Below, one piece after another: positions 1 through 6,136 of a stretch of DNA of 6,736 bases. The position numbers were made by a program, and so were the translations under genes. Under the pieces are notes generated by a model. The model did no database searches and was not told where the DNA came from. It saw only the letters and a program-made list of their open reading frames with translations. The DNA is taken from the NCBI GenBank assembly GCA_023231365.1, contig JALNVO010000147.1:1-6736 (forward strand), read 5' to 3'. Each line of letters starts with the position of its first letter. Position 1 is the stretch's first letter. The stretch comes from Fibrobacteraceae bacterium. Lineage in GTDB: Bacteria > Fibrobacterota > Fibrobacteria > Fibrobacterales > Fibrobacteraceae.

Positions 1-1290
1 GAAACCGGAGACTTTTCCGTGGAACTCGCCCTCGGGAATTTCCAGCAACGTCTCTCGGCACTCGCCGCCCGCCATACGAATCTCCGCATCATCGACTTCG
101 CCACATTCCTCCGAAAATTCCCGGACAGGAATCTCGTGGACTGGAAATACTATTTCCTCTCGGAAACGGAACTGAATCCAAAGCTCGCGGCACCATTCCG
201 CACCTGGTTCACCCATACGCTCCGCACTCTTGACACGCGAGAGCGGAAATGTCCCGTCCTCGACCTCGACAACACCCTCTGGGGCGGCATCCTCGGCGAA
301 GACGGCGCAAGCGGCATCCGCATCGGCGGCGACTACCCCGGCAACGCCTTTCTCCTTTTCCAGCAGCAGATCCGGGCGCTCTCGGAACGCGGCGTAATCC
401 TCGCCGTCTGCAGCAAGAACAACGATGCCGACGTCCTTGAAGCCTGGAAAAGCAACCCGTACCTTGCGCTTCGCCAAGAGCACTTCGCCGCCATCCGCAT
501 CAACTGGGACAACAAAGCGGACAACCTCCGGGAACTCGCAGAGGAACTGAATTTAGGACTCGACAGTTTCGTGTTCCTCGATGACCAGCCTGCGGAACGG
601 GAACTCGTCCGTTCGCTTCTTCCGGAAGTCACCGTGCCGGAATTCCCGGACAAGCCCTATCTGCTGCCCACCTTTTTCAAGGAACTCGTGGAAGAGCACT
701 TCAGCCTCTACCGCACCACCGCCGAAGACCGGAGCAAAACCAACCAGTACCACGAAAACGCGCAGCGCACCGCCGCCCGTGCCGCCTTCGCGAACTTTGA
801 CGATTACCTCAAAAGCCTCGACATCCGCACCGACATCCGCGAAGCGGACTCTTTCAGCCTCCCCCGCGTCGCCCAGATGGCCCAGAAAACCAACCAGTTC
901 AACCTCACCACGTGCCGCTACACGGAAACGGATCTTAAAAGCCTCCTCAATCAGGGAGCCAGCATCTACACCCTCAGCGTCCAAGACAAATTCGGCGACA
1001 GCGGCATGACAGGCGCCCTCATCATCACCTTCCCCGCAAAGGATAGCGCCCGCATCGATTCCCTTTTCTTAAGCTGCCGCATTCTCGGACGGAACATCGA
1101 GCACACGTTCCTTGCGGAAATCCTCAATAGGCTCACGGAAAGCGGTATCCGCACCGTCACCGCCGAATACATCCCCACGTCCAAAAACACGCAGGTCCGT
1201 GATTTCTATGACCGGGAAGGATTCTCGCTCACAGGCGAAACCGACGGACAGCGGGAATACCGGCGAGAAGTCGGATCATCAAATCCGTAA
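1..1290 (+). CDS. fkbH: FkbH-family HAD phosphatase / acyltransferase, 5'-truncated by the window edge
   Basis: The frame is open from base 1 to the TAA at 1288-1290 (429 visible residues). The GTG at 19 is only an internal Val codon; the true start lies outside, since the family is usually about 550-650 residues with an N-terminal SGNH-like domain whose end is seen here. Numbered from that GTG, the HAD motifs are complete: motif I LDLDNTLWGG (residues 81-90, D82/D84), motif II CSKNN (131-135), Lys166, and motif IV FLDDQPAE (D188/D189). The FkbH signature KTNQFNLTT follows at about 290. A GNAT-like C-terminal domain comes next, with DKFGDSGMTG, SCRILGR and the segment from YIPTSKN to DREGF. 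In characterised pathways FkbH proteins dephosphorylate a glycolytic three-carbon phosphate ester and load the glyceryl unit onto an ACP. The ACP gene 113 bp downstream fits this role in the cytoplasm. The gene is clearly GC-richer than those further right. The family call is secure; the exact acyl unit is inferred. Confidence 0.93.
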   Translation, partial: ETGDFSVELALGNFQQRLSALAARHTNLRIIDFATFLRKFPDRNLVDWKYYFLSETELNPKLAAPFRTWFTHTLRTLDTRERKCPVLDLDNTLWGGILGEDGASGIRIGGDYPGNAFLLFQQQIRALSERGVILAVCSKNNDADVLEAWKSNPYLALRQEHFAAIRINWDNKADNLRELAEELNLGLDSFVFLDDQPAERELVRSLLPEVTVPEFPDKPYLLPTFFKELVEEHFSLYRTTAEDRSKTNQYHENAQRTAARAAFANFDDYLKSLDIRTDIREADSFSLPRVAQMAQKTNQFNLTTCRYTETDLKSLLNQGASIYTLSVQDKFGDSGMTGALIITFPAKDSARIDSLFLSCRILGRNIEHTFLAEILNRLTESGIRTVTAEYIPTSKNTQVRDFYDREGFSLTGETDGQREYRREVGSSNP

Positions 1291-1324
1291 AAACAATCAT
1301 TATTCAAAAAATTGCCGTAAAAAA

Positions 1325-1341
1325 TATGGATCCCATCCATA
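1325..1341. repeat. Short inverted repeat in the fkbH-ACP gap
   Basis: TATGGAT and ATCCATA form perfect 7-base arms around a CCC loop, flanked by A-rich sequence on both sides. Read on the minus strand, the stem is followed by a run of T, so it resembles a weak terminator in that direction, although no minus-strand gene leads into it. On the plus strand there is no T tract, so read-through from fkbH to the ACP gene is expected. It could also be an RNA processing site or chance in A/T-rich DNA. Confidence 0.3.
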
Positions 1342-1393
1342 AAAATAACGCTAACCAATTTTACAAGAATGCCTATATTAAAAACAAGATGCA

Positions 1394-1397
1394 AGGA
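1394..1397 (+). promoter_or_regulatory. Ribosome binding site deciding the ACP start
   Basis: AGGA sits six bases before the ATG at 1404. It supports the short 75-residue ACP over an extended 101-residue form starting at 1326. Confidence 0.6.
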
Positions 1398-1403
1398 CAA
1401 TCC

Positions 1404-1631
1404 ATGAACACACGCGAACAGCTTCTTGAAACCTTCCGGCAAGTCCTCGAGACTCCGGCACTTGACGAAACCGCCTCCCAGAAAACCTGCGCCAAATGGG
1501 ATTCCATTCACCACCTGAATCTCATTGTCGCTCTGGAAACGACGTTTGACATTTCGCTCGAACCCGAAGAAATGGCGGAGATGACCGACTTTGAGACGGC
1601 GCTGAGGCTTGTGGAGGGGAAAAAAGGATAA
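1404..1631 (+). CDS. Acyl carrier protein (phosphopantetheine-binding)
   Basis: This is a 75-residue acidic carrier protein, the usual ACP length. The phosphopantetheine attachment site is the Ser in WDSI (Ser34), followed by HHLNLIVALE, the helix-II pattern typical of ACPs paired with FkbH proteins. I chose the ATG at 1404 because AGGA lies at 1394-1397, six bases upstream, and because the family begins at the helix MNTREQLLETF. Upstream in-frame ATGs at 1326 and 1389 would add a lysine/asparagine-rich tail with no family support. Its likely role is to accept the three-carbon acyl unit made by the upstream FkbH protein and present it to a transferase. Its stop is two bases before the licD start, so it is probably co-transcribed and coupled with licD. 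Composition is intermediate between the GC-rich gene before it and the AT-rich genes after it. Confidence 0.9.
   Translation: MNTREQLLETFRQVLETPALDETASQKTCAKWDSIHHLNLIVALETTFDISLEPEEMAEMTDFETALRLVEGKKG
1624..1627 (+). promoter_or_regulatory. Ribosome binding site of the licD-family gene
   Basis: AAGG is placed six bases before the ATG at 1634 and lies within the last codons of the ACP gene, consistent with translational coupling of the two genes. Confidence 0.5.
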
Positions 1632-1633
1632 TT

Positions 1634-2449
1634 ATGGAACTCTCCGAATACGAACAGTACAACATTAAATGCAATTACGGGATCAAAAATCTTAAACGGC
1701 TTCAGGACACACTTTTTGAGATGCTGCTCTGGCTTGATGACCTCTTTACAAAAAACAACATCACCTATTTCTTAATGTATGGAACGCTTCTGGGAGCGGT
1801 GCGGCATCAAAATTTCATTCCCTGGGATGATGATCTTGACATCTGCATTATGAAGGACGACTATGAAAAAGCAATTGCACTGATTCAAAAAAATACGCCC
1901 ATTCAATATGTATTGGGGAATAAACAAACCGATCCAAAATATTTCCAAGATTTTAGCCGACTTTACTACAAGCATTCACAAACATATAATCAAGCATATC
2001 CCAGTCTGAATACCGTCTCCAACAAAGGCTTTTACATTGATCTTTATCGTTGCTGGGAAGATCGGCGCAGCATTTTTTCAATAACACAAAAGAAATATTT
2101 CAATGAACTTATCAATACCCGCTATGTTCTGAAGACTGGGAAATGGTCTGCAAAAATCCCCGCATTTCTATCCCTATTCTATAAAACACCTTTGGTAATC
2201 GGAAGTTATCTATTAGATAAGATAGCACCCAAAAAAGATGGATATACAACTGACCCTACGGATCAGACGGTTCCCCTCTGGAAAGACGAGCTTTTTCCAC
2301 TTAGTCCCGTACTATTCAACGGCAAAACTTTTTATGCGCCAGCAAAATATGATGCATTCATGCGCAGGCATTTTGGCAACTATATGCAAGTCCCCGACCG
2401 GGAACACCGCCTGACTCATTATGAAAAGGTCGAATTCCTGAATCCCTGA
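1634..2449 (+). CDS. LicD/fukutin-family phosphotransferase
   Basis: This 271-residue protein carries the LicD nucleotidyltransferase-fold signature: GTLLGAVRH at residues 50-58 and FIPWDDDLDI at 61-70, whose Asp cluster (D65-D67, D69) is the expected metal site. GFYIDLY lies at about 132 and the usual C-terminal block (FPLSPVLFNGKTFYAPAKYD, then HFGNYM) is present. Length is normal. Family members transfer phosphocholine (bacterial LicD) or ribitol-phosphate (mammalian fukutin/FKRP) from a CDP donor to a sugar. No choline kinase or choline cytidylyltransferase is visible, but a CDP-glycerol synthase gene abuts its 3' end, so glycerol-phosphate is a reasonable substrate guess. An AAGG at 1624-1627 precedes the ATG by six bases, and the gene starts two bases after the ACP stop. 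From here on the DNA is AT-richer. The family call is firm; the donor is inferred. Confidence 0.9.
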   Translation: MELSEYEQYNIKCNYGIKNLKRLQDTLFEMLLWLDDLFTKNNITYFLMYGTLLGAVRHQNFIPWDDDLDICIMKDDYEKAIALIQKNTPIQYVLGNKQTDPKYFQDFSRLYYKHSQTYNQAYPSLNTVSNKGFYIDLYRCWEDRRSIFSITQKKYFNELINTRYVLKTGKWSAKIPAFLSLFYKTPLVIGSYLLDKIAPKKDGYTTDPTDQTVPLWKDELFPLSPVLFNGKTFYAPAKYDAFMRRHFGNYMQVPDREHRLTHYEKVEFLNP

Positions 2450-2455
2450 AATTCG

Positions 2456-2860
2456 TCAGCCATTCTTCACGGGCATCGTTTCTCGAATAATTGTCGTGCT
2501 TATCCCCTCTGTTCTGGGCAAATAAAGCACTTCACAATATTGCTTTAAAAAATCAAACCGCCCCAGCCAGTCATCTCCCATCACCATCAAATCACATTGA
2601 TATTTTAAAACATCATCGGTTTTCTGCTCCCAATTCATCTCAGGAATCACCTGGTCCACAACACGAAGAGCAGCTACAATCCGGGCCCTTTCCGGATATG
2701 GAATAACAGTTCGCTTCCCCTTCAGCGCATTAAATTCATCCGTGGACACAGCCACAATCACTTCATCGGCCAACTGGGCAATCCGCTCCAGAAGATTCAG
2801 GTGTCCTATATGGAACAAATCGTATGTCCCATAGGTAATCGCGCATTTAAACTGTTTCAT
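2456..2860 (-). CDS. tagD: Glycerol-3-phosphate cytidylyltransferase (CDP-glycerol synthase)
   Basis: This 134-residue protein matches the small TagD/GCT family in length and layout (B. subtilis TagD is about 129). It shows TYGTYDLFHIGH at residues 9-20 with the nucleotide-binding HxGH (H17-H20), VAVSTDEFN at about 36-44, VIPEMNWEQK at 71-80, MGDDWLGRFDFLK at about 94-106, and the signature RTEGISTT at 116-123. The NWEQK, MGDDW and RTEGISTT blocks are specific to glycerol-3-phosphate enzymes rather than other cytidylyltransferases. It condenses CTP with sn-glycerol 3-phosphate to give CDP-glycerol and pyrophosphate in the cytoplasm. It is the only gene of its orientation between two plus-strand groups. 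It ends six bases from the licD stop and starts in a 98-bp divergent gap. No clear Shine-Dalgarno precedes its ATG. CDP-glycerol could feed the adjacent LicD protein or a glycerophosphotransferase outside the window. Confidence 0.94.
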   Translation of the reverse strand: MKQFKCAITYGTYDLFHIGHLNLLERIAQLADEVIVAVSTDEFNALKGKRTVIPYPERARIVAALRVVDQVIPEMNWEQKTDDVLKYQCDLMVMGDDWLGRFDFLKQYCEVLYLPRTEGISTTIIRETMPVKNG

Positions 2861-2867
2861 GGATAAA

Positions 2868-2883
2868 AAATAAGCTCTTATTT
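2868..2883. repeat. Palindrome in the tagD / sugar-transferase divergent region
   Basis: AAATAAG and CTTATTT are perfect 7-base arms separated by CT. The element lies 8-23 bases upstream of the tagD ATG, within the short divergent intergenic region. Its position would suit an operator or an mRNA leader hairpin for tagD, but the arms are almost all A/T and chance is possible. Confidence 0.3.
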
Positions 2884-2923
2884 CGTGAGCAGGGAAGATA
2901 AAACTTATTGCCCATCAAAGAAA

Positions 2924-2929
2924 TATACT
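2924..2929 (+). promoter_or_regulatory. Possible -10 box for the sugar-transferase gene
   Basis: TATACT is a good -10 hexamer lying 29 bases before the preferred ATG at 2959. No convincing -35 is found at 16-18 bases upstream. Transcription from it would begin downstream of the TTG at 2908, agreeing with ATG 2959 as the start. It would also give the plus-strand pair its own promoter after the opposing tagD gene. Confidence 0.25.
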
Positions 2930-2958
2930 TTTGTATTATTACGGGAACGAAATATAGT

Positions 2959-3768
2959 ATGGCCATACCGAAACATATTCACTATTGTTGGTTAAGCGAA
3001 GACCCTTATACAACACTTGTCCAACATTGTATTAACAGCTGGATCGTTCAGCTACCGGATTACGAAATAACTTTATGGAATTCAAAAAACTTTGACACAG
3101 AATCCATTCCGTGGGTCCATCATGCCATTCAAAACAAAAAATGGGCTTTTGCCGCCGACTATATCCGCTTATACGCTCTCTACAATTATGGAGGAATCTA
3201 TTTGGATTCAGACGTTGAAGTTTTCAAAACCTTTAACGACCTCCTTCATCATCCTTATTTTATGTGTTATGAAAAAGGCACTCATAGAATTGAAGCGGCC
3301 ATCCTTGGTTTCCAGCCTTACAACGATCTAATAAAAAAATGCTTGCACTATTATGAATCGCATGATTTTAATCAAAACGAAATCATCCACCCTATCACAA
3401 TACCATTTCTATTCCAAAGGATAATAAAAAAAGATTATCATATAAATTATCTGTCCGATGGAAATCCATTCAGCAAAGAATCAGATACAATAAACATTTT
3501 CCCTTCAGAATATTTTTCACCCAAAAGCTATCAAACGAAAGAAACAAAAATTACATCTAAGTCTTATTGTCTTCACCATTTTGAAGGGGCCTGGATGTCA
3601 CCCTATGAAAAAGAATACCATTGTAGAAAAGCCCGCTATAAACAAAAATATGGGGGGGTCATCGCCCAAATTCTGTGCTTCGTTTATTCTTTCAAAATGA
3701 ACTATAAAAAACTAGGAATACTGGGAATTTTAAAAAAAACCTTTAGACTATGGCAAGAAAAAAAGTAA
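2959..3768 (+). CDS. DXD-motif sugar transferase (Gly_transf_sug, GT32/OCH1-like)
   Basis: This is a 269-residue cytoplasmic glycosyltransferase. It opens with IPKHIHYCWL (residues 3-12), the standard first strand of the family. The donor-binding region runs from WAFAADYIRLYALYNYGG (62-79) into IYLDSDVEV, with the catalytic DXD at D83-S84-D85. CLHHFEGAW near residue 210 matches the conserved HH..gSW block. I chose the ATG at 2959 because family members start just before IPK; a TTG at 2908 would add 17 residues without support. Such enzymes transfer a sugar from a nucleotide-sugar donor to a growing lipid-linked glycan; donor and acceptor cannot be read from sequence. Odd points are a run of seven G at 3652-3658 and eight A at 3732-3739 inside the coding sequence. 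The next gene starts 63 bp on, so the two are probably one operon. Confidence 0.88.
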   Translation: MAIPKHIHYCWLSEDPYTTLVQHCINSWIVQLPDYEITLWNSKNFDTESIPWVHHAIQNKKWAFAADYIRLYALYNYGGIYLDSDVEVFKTFNDLLHHPYFMCYEKGTHRIEAAILGFQPYNDLIKKCLHYYESHDFNQNEIIHPITIPFLFQRIIKKDYHINYLSDGNPFSKESDTINIFPSEYFSPKSYQTKETKITSKSYCLHHFEGAWMSPYEKEYHCRKARYKQKYGGVIAQILCFVYSFKMNYKKLGILGILKKTFRLWQEKK

Positions 3769-3831
3769 TTATACAATCTATTATGATTCTGGCCGACTAT
3801 AAAAAATACCTATCATTTTAAATTTAGCTTT

Positions 3832-4959
3832 ATGAATAACCTTCGAATCATAGCCTATTACCTTCCTCAATACCACCCCATCCCAGAAAATGATGTTTGG
3901 TGGGGCAAAAATTTTACTGAATGGACTACGGTAAAAAGAGCCAAACCCCTGTTCTGCGGGCACCAACAGCCAAAAATTCCGACAGATCTTGGATACTATG
4001 ACTTAAGGCAACCAGAAATAAGAAAAGCACAAGCAGCTCTGGCAAAAGAAGCCGGTATCGAAGGATTCTGCTATTGGCACTATTGGTTTGGCAATGGAAA
4101 AGAATTACTAGAACAGCCTTTTAGAGAAGTTCTACAATCCGGGGATCCCGATTTTCCGTTTTGCTTAGGTTGGGCGAACGAATCATGGCAAAGAAAAGAA
4201 TGGGGAAAAACGTACAATAAAAAAAACACGGTCCTTATAGAACAACTGTATCCGGGCACAGAAGACAACCGGCTACATTTTGAATCTTTAAAACAGGCCT
4301 TCTCAGACCCTCGTTATATAAAAGTGGACGGGCAGCCCATATTTCTCATCTACAAGCCATTCCAATTTCAAGGAGTTCAACAGTTCATTACGCAATGGAA
4401 TAAACTCATTTCAGAAACCGGCATTGCCCATAAATTTTACTTCATCGGTCAAATAGACAACGATTGCGAAATTGTAAAAGCAAAACAGCTAGGATTTGAT
4501 TCCGTTACAATCAACTGTGTTCACCGCTTTGTGAAACCCATCTATAAATATGGCCCCCATCTTTCTGCCCTTCTCAATATCTTATTGAAAGCCCCACAAA
4601 ATATAAAACGCAGAATCTTCGGAAATCCATTTGTGCTTCCCTATTCTCGGGCAATCAAATACATAACACACCCCAACTTTGACATCCGCGAAGACGTAAT
4701 ACCCGTCATTCTACCCAACTGGGATCATTCCCCACGCAGCGGGAAGCATAACACGATTTTAACCCACTGTTTACCCAGTCTATTCAAAAAACATTTAATG
4801 AATATTTTTTCCATTGTTGAAAAAAAACAAAACAAGCTTATCATGCTCAAATCCTGGAATGAGTGGAGCGAAGGGAATTATATGGAACCAGACGCTCAAT
4901 ATGGGCATGGATATCTGGAAGCCTTAAAAGAAACAATCCGGTTTTTTAAGGGCTATTGA
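3832..4959 (+). CDS. WbsX-family polysaccharide biosynthesis protein (GH99-like fold)
   Basis: This 375-residue protein has the expected length and the full set of WbsX blocks. They are RIIAYYLPQYHPIPEND (5-21), WWGKNFTEWTTV (23-34), GFCYWHYWF at about 78-86, WANESW (114-119), PNWDHSPR at 295-302 and KSWNEWSEG (350-358). It has no signal peptide or membrane segment. The ATG at 3832 gives the usual short N-terminus before the first block, although no good Shine-Dalgarno is seen. WbsX-like proteins occur in many O-antigen and capsule loci and are listed as glycosyltransferases. Their fold resembles GH99 endo-mannosidases/mannanases, and the conserved Trp, Asn and Glu residues would suit a glycan-binding cleft, so their chemistry is not settled. 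The gene follows the GT32-like gene on the same strand and ends seven bases from the stop of the opposing GT4 gene. Confidence 0.9.
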   Translation: MNNLRIIAYYLPQYHPIPENDVWWGKNFTEWTTVKRAKPLFCGHQQPKIPTDLGYYDLRQPEIRKAQAALAKEAGIEGFCYWHYWFGNGKELLEQPFREVLQSGDPDFPFCLGWANESWQRKEWGKTYNKKNTVLIEQLYPGTEDNRLHFESLKQAFSDPRYIKVDGQPIFLIYKPFQFQGVQQFITQWNKLISETGIAHKFYFIGQIDNDCEIVKAKQLGFDSVTINCVHRFVKPIYKYGPHLSALLNILLKAPQNIKRRIFGNPFVLPYSRAIKYITHPNFDIREDVIPVILPNWDHSPRSGKHNTILTHCLPSLFKKHLMNIFSIVEKKQNKLIMLKSWNEWSEGNYMEPDAQYGHGYLEALKETIRFFKGY

Positions 4960-4966
4960 CACACAC

Positions 4967-6127
4967 CTATCTCTTCATTTTATTCTGAAATACTTGAGAA
5001 TATACCTCATATATCTGAGCCAATTCTTTATCAATGGAAACATGCTCCATAGCCCAGCGATGCCCAGCTGCAGCAACCTGTTTCAGTAAAGCTCTATTTG
5101 TATAAATCGCCACTAATTTTTCTGAAAGCGATTCAGGAGTCCATTTTTTGAACAGCATCCCTGTTTGTCCGTCTTCTATCAATTCTAGAGACGCTCCAGA
5201 ATTCGACGCAATCACGCACAAACCAGACAGCATATACTCAATTGTCGTTCTTCCATAACCCTCAGCCCTAGAACAATTCAAGCCCACATCATACGATAAT
5301 AATATCTTTCGGATATCCTCCTTGAAACCGCAGATACGAGCCTGTTTTTCCAAATGCCCGCAAGCGATCCTTTTTTGCAGGGCCTCCAAATCTTTCTTTT
5401 TGCCAGAGCCATAAAAATCAAGACGGATTTCATTTCTTATTTGTAATGGCAACAGAAAAAAAGCATCCACCGCCAGCCACTGTCCTTTAGCCGGTTCTAT
5501 TCGTCCACAAAATATGACTTTCAGCTCTTCTTTTTCTTCCGCACCTGTTCCATCAGTAGGTATAAACGAATCGGGCAACCCATCATATATCCTAACAGTC
5601 TTCTCTTCTGCAAGCCCTCTTTGAATCCAATGCTCTTTTACTGCATCAGACACAGCAATCACTCGGTTCGCATTTGCAGAAATATATTGTGCAATATTCC
5701 AGATGGAATAATGAATATGAAAATCGGCATCTCCAAATTCCCGGATATGCCATACATGAGGAATCCCTGTCCTCTTAGCCAAGAAAGCGCCAAAACTAAT
5801 CACACTGGAATTTGAATGAATTAGATCTATTTCGGATAGATTAATCATCTTTTTTATTTTCCAATAAGAACGTCTATTATTGAAATGATCTGCCAAAAAA
5901 GTCAGCAAAAGCATCCAGATACTCTGAGAGAACGTGGCACACATTCCAAAACGAAGCCGATAGCATTCTATATCATGACTCAGACAGGCTTCATACAATG
6001 CATTTTTTTTCTTCGTGATGACTACGGGTTCAATGTTATAAAATTTCCGCAGGCCTATAATCATTTCAAAAAGCGACCGCCCGGAGCCGGAAGAAATATC
6101 ATCATGTGCTAAAAAAAGAACGCGCAT
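4967..6127 (-). CDS. Glycosyltransferase family 4 (GT-B fold)
   Basis: This is a 386-residue retaining-type glycosyltransferase of normal GT4 length. The N-terminal Rossmann domain begins MRVLFLAHDDISSGSGRS, with the glycine-rich loop at 14-17; IDLIHSNSS (about 100-108) and HVWHIREFGD (124-133) follow. The C-terminal donor domain has VIFCGRIEPAKGQ (214-226) and the EX7E motif with E289 and E297 in RAEGYGRTTIEYML, then GLCVIASNSGASLELIEDG. It should add a sugar from a nucleotide donor to the lipid-linked intermediate at the inner membrane face; the sugar is unknown. I chose the ATG at 6127 over the GTG at 6130 because the GAGG site is five bases from the ATG but only two from the GTG. It follows the FrhB-like gene closely and is probably co-transcribed with it. 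A run of eight A on the coding strand (6003-6010) lies early in the gene. Confidence 0.92.
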   Translation of the reverse strand: MRVLFLAHDDISSGSGRSLFEMIIGLRKFYNIEPVVITKKKNALYEACLSHDIECYRLRFGMCATFSQSIWMLLLTFLADHFNNRRSYWKIKKMINLSEIDLIHSNSSVISFGAFLAKRTGIPHVWHIREFGDADFHIHYSIWNIAQYISANANRVIAVSDAVKEHWIQRGLAEEKTVRIYDGLPDSFIPTDGTGAEEKEELKVIFCGRIEPAKGQWLAVDAFFLLPLQIRNEIRLDFYGSGKKKDLEALQKRIACGHLEKQARICGFKEDIRKILLSYDVGLNCSRAEGYGRTTIEYMLSGLCVIASNSGASLELIEDGQTGMLFKKWTPESLSEKLVAIYTNRALLKQVAAAGHRWAMEHVSIDKELAQIYEVYSQVFQNKMKR

Positions 6128-6131
6128 CACA

Positions 6132-6136
6132 CCCTC
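6132..6136 (-). promoter_or_regulatory. Ribosome binding site overlapping the upstream stop codon
   Basis: GAGGG on the minus strand shares bases with the TGA stop of the FrhB-like gene (6135-6137) and lies ahead of the GT4 ATG at 6127. It decides between the adjacent GTG and ATG starts in favour of ATG and suggests translational coupling. Confidence 0.6.

Noticed and set aside
553..984. Long minus-strand open frame opposite the FkbH gene
   Set aside because: It is antisense to intact HAD and GNAT motifs and open only because the region is GC-rich; its Val/Gly/Phe/Glu-heavy translation shows no domain.
581..1009. Plus-strand open frame inside the FkbH gene
   Set aside because: It is a shifted shadow of the FkbH frame, with a Ser/Pro/Thr/Arg-rich low-complexity translation.
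1326..1403. N-terminal extension of the ACP from an ATG at 1326
   Set aside because: The added 26 residues are Lys/Asn-rich, the ATG at 1326 lies in a hairpin with no ribosome site, and AGGA fits the ATG at 1404.
1206..1514. Minus-strand open frame across the fkbH end and ACP gene
   Set aside because: It runs opposite two well-supported genes and its translation matches no family I recognise.
1613..1617. GGAGG as the ribosome site of the licD-family gene
   Set aside because: It is 16 bases from the ATG at 1634, too far; AAGG at 1624-1627 is correctly spaced.
2908..2958. TTG start giving 17 more residues to the sugar transferase
   Set aside because: Family members begin just before IPKHIHYCW, and the possible -10 box lies downstream of the TTG.
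3781..3966. Minus-strand open frame over the WbsX gene start
   Set aside because: It is antisense to the conserved first WbsX blocks, with no ribosome site or recognisable domain.
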